DNA of 26,108 nucleotides from RFSX01 sp964567435 (GTDB taxonomy: Bacteria > Bacteroidota > Bacteroidia > Chitinophagales > Saprospiraceae). The notes beneath the pieces were generated by a model. The model saw only the letters and a program-made list of their open reading frames with translations, did no database searches and was not told the DNA's origin. The stretch lies in NCBI GenBank assembly GCA_964567435.1, contig CAZMMQ010000058.1, forward strand, positions 1 through 26,108, read 5' to 3'. The translations under genes were made by a program, and so were the position numbers. Numbering within the stretch: the stretch's first letter is position 1; every line of letters starts with the position of its first letter. This document shows positions 1-9,053 of this stretch, one piece after another.

Positions 1-99
1 TTGATTTATATCATGTTCCATTGTGAGAACGGAGAACTCTCTACTCCGCTGCGCTGCGATCGAGTTGGAAAGGGGGGGTGTAAATGGACACTTTCCAAA

Positions 100-128
100 T
101 CGACCTTGTGGAGATTTCTCCGTGCTCG
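100..128 (+). repeat. Direct repeat copy 1 (29 bp)
   Basis: First copy of an imperfect direct repeat starting TCGACCTTG and ending CCGTGCTCG. It contains the dyad GGAGA-TT-TCTCC. It matches the second copy 157 bases downstream at 26 of 29 positions. Confidence 0.75.
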
Positions 129-256
129 ATCAAGCGTATGTTCATTAGATGGGGTGACTTAATGAATGTTAATGTTCCATTTCGCGAAGGAAGAATCTTG
201 TACTGTGCTGTGCTCCGATCGTTGAAAAAGATGAAAGGATACACATCCTTTTCATG

Positions 257-285
257 TCGACCTTGCGGAGACATCTCCGTGCTCG
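257..285 (+). repeat. Direct repeat copy 2 (29 bp)
   Basis: Second copy of the imperfect direct repeat. Its dyad is GGAGA-CA-TCTCC: the loop has changed but both arms are kept. That pattern would fit an element under structural constraint, although two copies are too few to prove it. Confidence 0.75.
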
Positions 286-324
286 CAAAGGGTGTTATAG
301 TAGTTGGAAAGAGTAGTCGGTGGA

Positions 325-957
325 GGTGGTATCAATTATTGGGGGCCTAATGAAGACGGCAGTGAATCTGGGGCCTTACCCAATCAGAATGCCTTAGGTC
401 CTGCTTGGTTTGTAAATAACTTCAAGATTGTAGATACCCCTAATGAAGAAATAGATATGCTCAGTAGTATTAATCCTGCTGAAACTGCGATTATAAACAA
501 AGACTTTGAGACAGAATTAGCGGGGGCGAATTTTCTGAGAAGCGGCACTATAGAATTGACTAAATACGAACCTGATCATCTTACTTATGACTCTAACTCT
601 GCTGCTGATCAGCTGGCGGTATTCTCTGAGGTATGGTATGGTCCTGATAAAGGTTGGGAGGCTTACATAGATGGCTCTAAGGTGAATCATTTGCGAGCTA
701 ATTATTTGCTCAGAGCACTGAAAGTACCATCTGGTCAGCACACAATAGAATTCAAGTTTAATCCAAAGTCCTAATCTCTTGGTGGTACTATTTCACTCCT
801 TACTTCATTGCTTATAATTATTGGTCTCATAAGATATATAGGAAACAATATAAGGGGAATGAATACTGAAGATGTCTCTGAAGTTAACGAAGAGGAAAAG
901 CTTTTGGTCAAGAAGTCAATTAAGAAAGTAAAAAAGAAAAAGTCTGGAAGAAAGTAG
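325..957 (+). pseudogene. YfhO-family membrane protein, 3' remnant with an internal stop
   Basis: The frame encodes the C-terminal end of a YfhO-type protein, a large multi-spanning membrane protein family thought to act in cell-envelope glycan modification. Visible family features are ALGPAWFV, LAVFSEVWY, GWEAYIDG, the RANYLLRAL core and IEFKFNPKS. Only about 150 of the usual roughly 800 or more residues remain; everything upstream is replaced by the repeat cluster. The frame meets TAA at 772-774, right after NPKS, where homologues usually have a tyrosine, so a TAT or TAC codon probably became TAA. After this stop the same frame stays open to TAG at 955-957 and encodes the expected last hydrophobic helix (SLLTSLLIIIGLI) and a lysine-rich tail. 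The gene is therefore broken at both ends. The 5' limit of homology (about 325-345) is approximate. Confidence 0.8.
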
Positions 958-1227
958 ATAAATCAAAAATGGATAGTCAGAGTAAACCAATTATTTAACT
1001 ATTGCTCTGGCAAAATTAATGAAGTGTATTGATGGCTAACCTCAGGTTAATGGTGTAGATTTCATATAATATAATTTCCAGATATATTGGACTAGTCTTG
1101 TCTCATTCTCACCTCAAGCAGCCAATCAGAAATTATGTATAAGCTATTTTTTTTAGTACTTCTCTAATTTGAAAGTTCAGAAGTTTATGTACTTTTCTGA
1201 CGTTTTAGATATTTCGAACCGACCATT
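958..1227. other. Intergenic region before the VCBS lipoprotein gene
   Basis: No gene is seen in these 270 bases. They hold one short perfect palindrome, TAACCT-C-AGGTTA at 1037-1049, and A/T-rich sequence close to the next start codon. No clean TAnnTTTG promoter box was found; TACTTTTC near 1190 is only a partial match. Confidence 0.5.
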
Positions 1228-4200
1228 ATGAATAATAGATTCTTTAATCCAATAGTATTATCTTTTTTTGTTTTTTCAAGTATGATTTTTTTGTCCTGTC
1301 AGAACAAAGAAAATCAGAATGGGCAAAGAGCAACGAATAATTCTGAAGTCAGCGATGAGATCAAATTTGAACAGTTGGCACCTACAGCTACAGGTATAGA
1401 TTTTTCCAATAACCTAAATATTAATGATCTTAAGATTACCCTCGACTACATAAATGTCTATAATGGTGGAGGTGTAGCTGCAGGAGACATCAATAATGAC
1501 GGGCTGGTTGATTTGTATTTTACAGGTAACCAAGTTGATAATAAATTATATCTCAATAAAGGAAACTTTCAGTTTGAAGATATATCTGTCAAAGCAGGCA
1601 TTACAAGTCCTAATTCTTGGTCTACAGGTGTGACTATGGCGGATGTCAATAATGATGGTTGGTTAGATATTTACGTTTGCCGTGCATATTATGATGGAGA
1701 TGTCAGTCTGAGAGAGAATCAACTGTATATCAACAATGGTGACCTGACATTTACAAATCGAGCTACAGAATATGGTTTAAATGATTCTCACTACAGTATA
1801 CAAGCTAGCTTCTTAGATTATGACAGGGATGGGTTGCTTGATCTTTTCGTAGGTAATCACCCTCGCCAGAGAAATAAAGACAAGAGTTTTCATGCCAATA
1901 ATTTCAATAATCCTGAAATGATTCACAGTGATCAACTCTATCGAAATAATGGAAATGGAACATTTAGCAATGTAACTGAGAAAGCAGGCATACTCAATTA
2001 TGGATGGACTCTTGGGATTAGTATTACTGATTATAATAAAGATGGTTGGCCGGATATCTATGTCGCCGTAGATCACACAGAGCCAGATTACTTTTATCAG
2101 AATAATGGTGATGGTACATTTACTAATGTTGTAGAGTCTAAGTTAAAGCACATAACTGCTTCCAGTATGGGTATGGATGCCGCCGATATCAATAATGATG
2201 GAAATGTAGATATGTATGTTGTGGATATGTTGCAGACAGATAATTTCCGTCAAAAGACGCAAATGGGGTCTATGGAACCTGAACGATTTTGGGAGTTAAC
2301 CAAGTCTGGCTATCATTACCAATATATGCGTAATCAACTTCAATTAAATACAGGTAATAACTCTTTTGTCGATATAGGTCAAATGGCTGGTGTCCATCAA
2401 ACCGACTGGAGTTGGGCAGCTCTTCTTGCTGACCTCAATAATAATGGTTGGAAAGATCTATATATATCTAATGGTTATTATCGGGATGTACTAGACAAGG
2501 ATCAAATATATAATCTGCGAAAGAAGTTTTTCCTTGCCGAACAGCAAAATCAAAACCTGAATACTATTGCCTATGAACATGCAAGGAATCTGGGTACTAC
2601 TAAATCAAGGAATTTTTGTTTTGCCAATAATAAAGATTTGACATTTTCTGATGTTTCTTCATCATCAGGACTAGATCATCTAGGATATTCCAATGGTGCC
2701 TTGTATGCTGATTTTGATAATGATGGACAATTGGATATAGTGGCTAACAATATCGATGAGACCAGCTATATCTATAAGAATATATCAGGTGGGAAAAATA
2801 ATTATCTGAGATTCAAATTTGACTATTCACCTGACATGCATTCCATCGGCGCTAAGGTAATCATCAAGTCTGGGGACCAACTTCAGTATCAGGAATTATA
2901 TCCAACAAGAGGATATCAATCCATGGTAGAACCTCTTTTGCATTTTGGATTAGGACAATTGGATGAGGTCGATTATGTTATCATAAAATGGCCTGATGGC
3001 AAAACTCAAAAACTGAATTCGGTATCTGCTAATCAAATGCTTTTGGTCAAATACCAGGATGCAAATCTAACGAACACATCATCTGACAAAATGGCTTCTT
3101 ATATGTTTAGAGAAAACAAGTCAATTGCAGAGATTGATTTCAAACACAAGGAGAATGAATTTGATGATTATTCTGTACAAATTCTCTTGCCTCATAAGAT
3201 GTCACAATTTGGTCCTTTCATAACCAAAGGCGATGTCAATGATGATGGATTGGAAGACTTCTTTGTTGGTGGTGCCGCCGGGCAATCAGGCGTCGTTTTT
3301 ATCCAAAAAGCAGATGGAAATTTTAAACGACAAAGCAATTCGGTTTTTTCAAAGGATAAGGATTATGAAGACATGCAAGCGACATTTTTTGATGCTGACA
3401 ATGATGGTGATATGGATCTCTTTGTGGTAAGTGGTGGCAGTCAGCATCCTGTGAATAGCCCGCTATATTATGATCGACTATATCTCAATAATGGCAGCGG
3501 GAATTTTAAAACGGCTCAAGACCAAATACCAAATGCTTCTGTAAGTGGCTCCTGTGTCAAGCCATTTGATTATGATAATGATGGAGATATAGACCTATTT
3601 GTTGGAGGAAGACATGTACCTCATAATTACCCGAGTCCGGCTCCAAGTAGACTCCTAGAGAATCAAGGTGGAAAATTCCTTAAGGTCAAAGAAAGCTTAA
3701 CGCGTGATTTCTATAAATTAGGGATGGTGACCGATGCAATATGGACAGACTTTGATGCCGATGGTTCTACCGATTTGGTTGTCGTAGGGGAGTGGATGCC
3801 CATTACTGTTATATTGAATAAAGATGGCAACTTCGTCAAAAGTGATAATGATTTTGGAATTGCAGCGAGTAAAGGATGGTGGAACACTATAGAAGAATGT
3901 GACTTAGATAAGGATGGAGATATGGATTATGTGATTGGTAATCTTGGATTGAATTACAAGTATCAAGGATCAGTGGAGAAACCATTCCATGTATATGCTG
4001 GAGATTTTGACAGCAATGGTACGTTTGATATTGCTTTGGGCTATGTGGCCCAGGATCAGATTTTTCCAGTAAGAGGACGTCAATGCTCTTCAGAGCAAAT
4101 GCCTAGCTTGGCTAAAAAATTTCCAACCTATACCGCTTTTGGATCAGCATCTTTGGAAGATGTATATGGGGTCTCACTTCAGAATGCCTTGCACTTAGAA

Positions 4201-4587
4201 GCCAATAATTTCAACTCTTCTATATTATTAAATAAAGGAAATGGACAATACACCTTGAAGACTTTGCCAAACGAAGCTCAGTTGTCTCCCGTCAATGCTA
4301 TAGTCTGCCATGACTTTGATAAGGATGGTAACATGGATATAATGCTTGGTGGTAATCTCTATGTATCAGAAGTGGAAACAGGACGTGCAGATGCAGGTAC
4401 TGGTCTCTTACTTAAAGGAGATGGAAACGGAAATTTTATTCCTAAGACATATGAGAGTAGTGGGTTTTATATTCCTGGAGATGTCAAGGACTTAGACCTA
4501 ATACAAGTAGGGAATAAAAGCGTACCAAGTATTCTAGTTGCTAACAACGATGCGCCTATGCAATTATTTGAGTTGGATGCAATGTAG
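1228..4587 (+). CDS. FG-GAP/VCBS repeat lipoprotein with central ASPIC/UnbV domain
   Basis: A 1119-residue secreted lipoprotein of the Bacteroidota VCBS/UnbV type. Its N-terminus is a lipoprotein signal with lipobox FLSC, which puts the lipidated cysteine at residue 24. Fourteen short acidic D-x-N/D-x-D/N-G-x-x-D loops are visible, seven before and seven after the centre (for example DINNDGLVD and DYDNDGDID). These are the calcium-binding loops of FG-GAP/VCBS beta-propeller blades. Between the two sets, residues about 525-610 form an ASPIC/UnbV domain (IGAKVIIKSG, YPTRGYQS, HFGLGQ, IKWPDG). The layout suggests two propellers joined by the UnbV domain, probably on the outer membrane. Roles in binding polymers or ligands are often guessed for this family but not shown. 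The length is usual for the family. No strong Shine-Dalgarno sequence precedes the ATG, as is common in this phylum. Confidence 0.9.
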   Translation: MNNRFFNPIVLSFFVFSSMIFLSCQNKENQNGQRATNNSEVSDEIKFEQLAPTATGIDFSNNLNINDLKITLDYINVYNGGGVAAGDINNDGLVDLYFTGNQVDNKLYLNKGNFQFEDISVKAGITSPNSWSTGVTMADVNNDGWLDIYVCRAYYDGDVSLRENQLYINNGDLTFTNRATEYGLNDSHYSIQASFLDYDRDGLLDLFVGNHPRQRNKDKSFHANNFNNPEMIHSDQLYRNNGNGTFSNVTEKAGILNYGWTLGISITDYNKDGWPDIYVAVDHTEPDYFYQNNGDGTFTNVVESKLKHITASSMGMDAADINNDGNVDMYVVDMLQTDNFRQKTQMGSMEPERFWELTKSGYHYQYMRNQLQLNTGNNSFVDIGQMAGVHQTDWSWAALLADLNNNGWKDLYISNGYYRDVLDKDQIYNLRKKFFLAEQQNQNLNTIAYEHARNLGTTKSRNFCFANNKDLTFSDVSSSSGLDHLGYSNGALYADFDNDGQLDIVANNIDETSYIYKNISGGKNNYLRFKFDYSPDMHSIGAKVIIKSGDQLQYQELYPTRGYQSMVEPLLHFGLGQLDEVDYVIIKWPDGKTQKLNSVSANQMLLVKYQDANLTNTSSDKMASYMFRENKSIAEIDFKHKENEFDDYSVQILLPHKMSQFGPFITKGDVNDDGLEDFFVGGAAGQSGVVFIQKADGNFKRQSNSVFSKDKDYEDMQATFFDADNDGDMDLFVVSGGSQHPVNSPLYYDRLYLNNGSGNFKTAQDQIPNASVSGSCVKPFDYDNDGDIDLFVGGRHVPHNYPSPAPSRLLENQGGKFLKVKESLTRDFYKLGMVTDAIWTDFDADGSTDLVVVGEWMPITVILNKDGNFVKSDNDFGIAASKGWWNTIEECDLDKDGDMDYVIGNLGLNYKYQGSVEKPFHVYAGDFDSNGTFDIALGYVAQDQIFPVRGRQCSSEQMPSLAKKFPTYTAFGSASLEDVYGVSLQNALHLEANNFNSSILLNKGNGQYTLKTLPNEAQLSPVNAIVCHDFDKDGNMDIMLGGNLYVSEVETGRADAGTGLLLKGDGNGNFIPKTYESSGFYIPGDVKDLDLIQVGNKSVPSILVANNDAPMQLFELDAM

Positions 4588-4642
4588 AATCCAACAAATT
4601 ACTTTTCCTTTTATCTGCAAAAAATAGGAGAATTGGACACAA

Positions 4643-4680
4643 ACTATTGTTCATATGCATGGTGCCACATGTACAATAGT
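4643..4680. repeat. Imperfect hairpin between convergent genes
   Basis: ACTATTGT (4643-4650) is the exact reverse complement of ACAATAGT (4673-4680). After one mismatch the arms pair for three more bases, and after another mismatch for two more. It lies in the gap between the convergent VCBS and small lipoprotein genes, so it may help end transcription from either side. No T-tract follows on either strand, so it is not a standard intrinsic terminator. Confidence 0.5.
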
Positions 4681-4780
4681 GGGATGGATATATGTTTTTA
4701 GTAGAAGTAAGTATAAAGATATTATCCTCGAGAGTTTAGGTTATTTTATATAGAACGCTTAGCTTAAGTTCAAACAACAC

Positions 4781-5326
4781 CTATTCCAAACTAAATACTG
4801 CATCGACGTCTATAGACATTGGTTCTTCTCCCATTAATTCACCATAAGATTGAGGCCTTGAGATAATGTTAATGGTTATCTGCCAGCTACTCTCATCTAT
4901 CCTTGTACCTTGGATTTGTCCTTCTTTGACCGATTGATGTAAGTTCCCATCTGGTGCAGCAAAGACATTGACAAAGGCTGAAGTCTCTAATATCTCTTCG
5001 TCTCTGTAGGTAAAGGAATTGATGGAATCTCTAGGGATGACCATCGAGAACTCAGTGAATCCTACACCATCTGCGATATCTGGATCACAGGCGTTGAATA
5101 TATCCCTGTATTCAAATAGATTGTCTTCGCCATCTCTTCTAATATACTCTATGATGTTCACGACAGTATCTTGCACGATCAGCGTATCACTTAAGGTCAA
5201 GATTTCTATAGATCTGTTTTCACTCCATACCATGTCCTGTCTGTTCATTTCACAGTCATCACTGCAGGCATTCATAATCATCATTATTGATATAGAAAGG
5301 AGAAAGAGGCTGTTCTTAATGCGCAT
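4781..5326 (-). CDS. Small lipoprotein with SDDxE-type surface-export signal
   Basis: A 181-residue protein of unrecognised function. The N-terminus (MRIKNSL followed by a hydrophobic stretch and MNAC) is a lipoprotein signal, with the lipidated cysteine at residue 21. The residues right after it read SDDCE. This resembles the lipoprotein export signals described in Bacteroidota (SDDFE in Flavobacterium, SDDDD in Bacteroides), so the mature protein may be displayed on the cell surface. The remaining 160 residues look like a soluble beta-rich domain, with several acidic stretches and a second cysteine in FNACDPD. It is transcribed toward the VCBS gene and away from the threonine dehydrogenase gene. 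A possible promoter box lies about 36 bases upstream of the ATG. No family could be named. Confidence 0.75.
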   Translation of the reverse strand: MRIKNSLFLLSISIMMIMNACSDDCEMNRQDMVWSENRSIEILTLSDTLIVQDTVVNIIEYIRRDGEDNLFEYRDIFNACDPDIADGVGFTEFSMVIPRDSINSFTYRDEEILETSAFVNVFAAPDGNLHQSVKEGQIQGTRIDESSWQITINIISRPQSYGELMGEEPMSIDVDAVFSLE

Positions 5327-5361
5327 ATTACAATTGGTTTATTTAATCTAGATTTTGTCTA

Positions 5362-5369
5362 CAAATATA
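5362..5369 (-). promoter_or_regulatory. Possible -7 promoter box for the small lipoprotein gene
   Basis: On the minus strand these bases read TATATTTG, matching the Bacteroidota -7 consensus TAnnTTTG, and they sit 36 bases before the ATG at 5326. No TTG-type -33 element was found at the usual 17-23 base distance, so the call is tentative. Confidence 0.35.
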
Positions 5370-5542
5370 TAGACGTCTTTATATATGAATGTGTTGGTTT
5401 TTATAACCGGCTATATATACACTATAGAACTCTAGTTATAATTCATACATCATTTTTCATTTCTGCCAAGTTATACTAGATTTGAGCTATACTTGTGACC
5501 TAACTGGTTAGCAGTATTTATACGAAGTAAACTAATATCAAA

Positions 5543-6481
5543 GTGGGAAATCGAATTGCCCTTGTTACAGGTGCGGGAGGACAAATAGGGACAGAGTTGC
5601 TACATGCACTGCGGCAGCAATTAGGTACTAAGAATGTCATAGCATCAGACCTTAGACCCATAGATGTAGAAGGCCCATTCGAAATAATCAATGTCATGGA
5701 TACTCAGCGGATTGCTGAGATCGTAGACAAATACAAGATTACGGAGATATATCATCTGGCTGCTCTGCTGTCCTCTAAAGGAGAGCAAAACATTGATTTG
5801 ACCTGGACCATCAACTTCAAGGCGTACCAAGATATATTAGCGATGTCCGTGGAAAAGGGCATTAATAGAATATTCTTTCCAAGTACCATAGGCATATTTG
5901 GACCCACCACACCTAAGCAATTCACACCTCAAAACACCTCATTTATACCATCTACAGTATATGGTATATCTAAGATCACAGGAGAGTTATGGGGCCAATA
6001 TTATAATAATCGATTTGGTTTGGATGTAAGATCTCTCAGGTTTCCAGGTGTTATTAGTTACGAAGTATTGCCTGTGGGAGGGACGACTGACTTTGCAGTA
6101 GAAATATTTTTTGAAACAGTAAAATCAGGTCACTACACCTGTTATCTCAAGAAGGAGACAAGACTCCCTATGATATATATGCCTGATGTCATCAAAGCTA
6201 CCTTAGCACTTATGTCTGCTGACAAGTCAAGGCTGTCTACCTCTATGGGGTATAATATCCAGGGATTCTCACTGACACCTGAGGAGGTGCATAACGAGAT
6301 TAAGAAACACCTACCAGAGGCAACCATAGCCTATGAGCCTGATGCACGGCAGAAGATAGCAGACTCTTGGTCTGAGACCATAGATGATTCAATGGCATTG
6401 ACCGACTGGGATTGGCAGCCTCAGCATAATATGTCTACTATGACAGTAGATATGATAAAGCATTTAAATTTAAAGGTATAG
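5543..6481 (+). CDS. L-threonine 3-dehydrogenase, short-chain (NAD epimerase-like) type
   Basis: A 312-residue extended short-chain dehydrogenase. It most resembles the UDP-galactose-epimerase-like L-threonine dehydrogenases known from Flavobacterium and some archaea, which oxidise L-threonine to 2-amino-3-ketobutyrate with NAD. The NAD-binding loop GAGGQIG is at residues 10-16, followed by VIASDLRP. The catalytic YxxxK is Y140-G-I-S-K144, preceded by FPSTIGIFGPTTPK. RSLRFPGVIS, GGTTDFAVEIF and YEPDARQKIADSW are typical of this subfamily. The start is GTG at 5543: an in-frame TAA lies four codons upstream and the Rossmann strand follows at once, so no ATG fits. A glycine C-acetyltransferase (kbl), the usual next pathway step, is not adjacent. 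A TAGATTTG box at 5477-5484 could be a promoter but lacks a clear -33 partner. The substrate call rests on motif memory. Confidence 0.87.
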   Translation: MGNRIALVTGAGGQIGTELLHALRQQLGTKNVIASDLRPIDVEGPFEIINVMDTQRIAEIVDKYKITEIYHLAALLSSKGEQNIDLTWTINFKAYQDILAMSVEKGINRIFFPSTIGIFGPTTPKQFTPQNTSFIPSTVYGISKITGELWGQYYNNRFGLDVRSLRFPGVISYEVLPVGGTTDFAVEIFFETVKSGHYTCYLKKETRLPMIYMPDVIKATLALMSADKSRLSTSMGYNIQGFSLTPEEVHNEIKKHLPEATIAYEPDARQKIADSWSETIDDSMALTDWDWQPQHNMSTMTVDMIKHLNLKV

Positions 6482-6583
6482 TACTTATCTTACATTACTT
6501 TTCTATCCCTTACCACAGAGCTATAGTTTTCCTTTTTTTGATTATACATAAAGCAACTGTATATCACTTCAAGCATCATTTTA

Positions 6584-8920
6584 ATGAAAAATTTATTATT
6601 TGCTCTTTTCCTATCCTCTATAACGATAACAGCACTTGCACAACGTAATCAGATTAGTGCAGTCATTTCTGATATAGAGACAGGTGAATCTTTGTTAGGA
6701 GCTACGATAAGTCAGGATTTGGATGGACAATCACTGTCAGCAACAACCACAGATATAGATGGAAGTTTCTCCCTAACCATATCCCATATGGATATACCAT
6801 TGACAATCAATTACCTTGGTTATCAGGAGATGATTATCAATCCTGCTGAGCTAATTGGTGATTATCCAATCACCATTGGATTAAATCCTGCAACAACCAT
6901 TCTTGAGGTGACGACTATAACCGGTTCCAGATACGAGAAGAGCTTGGCCGATTCGCCAGTGTCTATAAATGTTATCAAACCAAGATTACTCGATAATACC
7001 AATACAACCATCTTTGACAAAGTCTTAGATAAAATTCCGGGTGTGCAAATCATAGATGGCCAGCCGAATATCAGAGGAGGCTCTGGATTCTCTTATGGAG
7101 CTGGTAGTAGGGTTTTACTACTTATAGATGATGTCCCTGCTTTCCAAGCTGATGCAGGACGTCCATTGTGGGATGACATTCCAGTGGAAAATATTTCTCA
7201 AGTGGAAGTATTAAAAGGGGCTTCGTCTGCACTATATGGCTCAGCAGCCTTAAATGGGATTATAAATGTAAGAACTGGATATGCCACCAGTGATCCAGTC
7301 ACCAAGGCAAACGTCTCATACACCACATATACAGCTCCTAAAGACCCGCGCAAAAAGTGGTGGGATACAGCCCCATATCAGATCAATGCCGGGTTGGTGC
7401 ATAAGCAAAAGTTTGGAAAACTAGATGTTGTCGCCTCTGGATTTTATGAGCAATTAGAAGGATTCGTGAGAGGACAATTCAAAGATAAGTATCGTATAGG
7501 GGCCAATCTCAAATATCGACTTAGTGATAGGGTAATCCTCTCTATGAATACCATGTATAATTACAAAAGTGATGGTAACCATCTGCTTTGGAATGATCCA
7601 ATTAGCGGTGCATATCTCGGCTGGATAGATCTTAATGACCCTGAGGGCAATGGTAATACTTATACAGAAAGTCAAACCAGTAGATTTTATCTAGACCCTC
7701 AAGTGACCATTTTTGACAGGAAGAATAACAAACACAAAATCATTACCAGATTTTATTCACTCGATAACGCTAGTACGACAGAGCAGGCAACAGGCTCTAA
7801 TAATTTGTTCTTGGAATATCAGTTTACATCCCGATTAACGACACTAGGATTGGATTATACAATAGGCAGCTCTGGGTACCTGACAAGAAGTCGTTCAGAA
7901 CTGTTTGGTAATGTCTCATTAGTCGCTGATAATTATGCCGTGTATGGACAGTTGGAAAAAAGACTTAAAGATAAGGTGACCCTAACTGTTGGTACAAGAT
8001 ATGAATTGAATCTGCATAATAGCCCAATAGTTATGGATGGAGATGAGCAGGCTGGAGGTCGAGTCTCTGAAGATAGATTGGTTTCCAGATTGGGCTTAAA
8101 TTACAAACTAAAAGAATACACCAACCTCAGAGCTTCGTGGGGGCAAGGCTATCGTTTTCCAACACTAGCAGAACGATTTATCAGAACACAATTAGGCACC
8201 TTTTCTATTATTCCTAATCCTGAGTTGACCTCAGAATCAGGGTGGACAACCGAAGTAGGCATTAAGCAAGGATTGAAACTAGGAAAATGGCAAGGCTATT
8301 TGGATGTGGCAGCCTTCTCATCTAGATACGACAACATGATGGAATTTACTTTTATTCCCTCTGAACTAGGCTTTCAGTCGCAGAATGTTGGGGATACTGA
8401 GATCAATGGTCTTGAAATAAATTTAATTAGCAACTCTAAGATAGGCCAGCACCCGCTCAATATCATCTTCGGCTATACATATGTTGATCCCAGATATAGA
8501 AATTTTGAGGATGACCTTTCACTAAGTGATGAAGAAAGAGCCTTCCGTTCGAATTTGCGAGCTGGGGTGAGTGTGCCTGTTGATCCTAATGAAAGTCCTA
8601 ATGTATTGAAATACAGGAATAGACATAATCTAAAAGGAGACATAGAATTTACATATAACAAACTGACGGCTGGCATCAATTATAATTATACTTCAGAGCA
8701 AGTTACCATTGATCAGTTTCTCTCTATGCTAAATGGGATAGGAGAATTCAGAGAACTCAATCGTGGATATACCAGAGTAGATAGCCGCTTGTCGTATAAT
8801 TTTGGATCTCTCAAAGTCTCACTTATAGGTAATAATATTCTTAATGAAGAATATGCCATCAGACCAGGTATCTTAGAAGCGCCTAGAAACTTTGCCGTAA
8901 GATTAGACGTCACCTTATAA
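6584..8920 (+). CDS. TonB-dependent outer-membrane receptor
   Basis: A 778-residue TonB-dependent receptor, which moves a ligand across the outer membrane using energy passed on by TonB-ExbBD. A Sec signal peptide (MKNLLFALFL to TALA, residues 1-19) comes first. A carboxypeptidase-regulatory-like beta-sandwich follows at about residues 22-110 (GESLLGATI, TDIDGSFSL, YLGYQE). The plug domain spans about 115-235 (DKVLDKIPGVQI, PNIRGGSGF, VEVLKGASSALYG). The rest is a 22-strand-type barrel with a typical aromatic-flanked C-terminal strand ending RLDVTL. The length is ordinary for vitamin, heme or siderophore-type receptors and shorter than most SusC glycan porins. No SusD partner and no substrate-specific neighbour is present, so the ligand is unknown. 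The gene stands alone, about 100 bases after the dehydrogenase gene. Confidence 0.93.
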   Translation: MKNLLFALFLSSITITALAQRNQISAVISDIETGESLLGATISQDLDGQSLSATTTDIDGSFSLTISHMDIPLTINYLGYQEMIINPAELIGDYPITIGLNPATTILEVTTITGSRYEKSLADSPVSINVIKPRLLDNTNTTIFDKVLDKIPGVQIIDGQPNIRGGSGFSYGAGSRVLLLIDDVPAFQADAGRPLWDDIPVENISQVEVLKGASSALYGSAALNGIINVRTGYATSDPVTKANVSYTTYTAPKDPRKKWWDTAPYQINAGLVHKQKFGKLDVVASGFYEQLEGFVRGQFKDKYRIGANLKYRLSDRVILSMNTMYNYKSDGNHLLWNDPISGAYLGWIDLNDPEGNGNTYTESQTSRFYLDPQVTIFDRKNNKHKIITRFYSLDNASTTEQATGSNNLFLEYQFTSRLTTLGLDYTIGSSGYLTRSRSELFGNVSLVADNYAVYGQLEKRLKDKVTLTVGTRYELNLHNSPIVMDGDEQAGGRVSEDRLVSRLGLNYKLKEYTNLRASWGQGYRFPTLAERFIRTQLGTFSIIPNPELTSESGWTTEVGIKQGLKLGKWQGYLDVAAFSSRYDNMMEFTFIPSELGFQSQNVGDTEINGLEINLISNSKIGQHPLNIIFGYTYVDPRYRNFEDDLSLSDEERAFRSNLRAGVSVPVDPNESPNVLKYRNRHNLKGDIEFTYNKLTAGINYNYTSEQVTIDQFLSMLNGIGEFRELNRGYTRVDSRLSYNFGSLKVSLIGNNILNEEYAIRPGILEAPRNFAVRLDVTL

Positions 8921-9053
8921 AGAAGGCATATGCTTAAGTTATCCTAGTAATTATTTGGTAGAATTATTTAAGTTAAGAAAGTGTTTTAAAATTTGAATTT
9001 GGGAACATAATCCTGCCGTCAATGTTTGAATTAACGAAAATAAAACAAGAGCT

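Larger units (their letters stand above)
20..324. repeat. REP/MITE-like cluster of short repeats and hairpins
   Basis: This stretch has no convincing gene; its short open frames look accidental. It is richer in G+C than its surroundings and dense in dyads. A 29-base unit at 100-128 recurs at 257-285 with 26 of 29 bases identical, and each copy holds a GGAGA-NN-TCTCC hairpin. TTGGAAAG (65-72) pairs with CTTTCCAA (91-98). AAAGGAT (234-240) pairs with ATCCTTT (245-251). CGGAG (30-34) pairs with CTCCG (44-48). This looks like an extragenic palindromic or small non-autonomous element cluster. It lies exactly where the following YfhO remnant loses its 5' part, so it may mark the rearrangement junction. 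No terminal repeats or target-site duplication could be established, so the element type is an inference. Confidence 0.5.

Noticed and set aside
41..274. 77-residue minus-strand open frame in the repeat cluster
   Set aside because: It spans both copies of the palindromic repeat and shows no signal, domain or start-site support; it is a by-product of the repeats.
1037..1049. TAACCT-C-AGGTTA palindrome as a regulator site
   Set aside because: It is perfect but only 13 bases, lies about 180 bases from the next start codon, and has no promoter box beside it; it could be chance.
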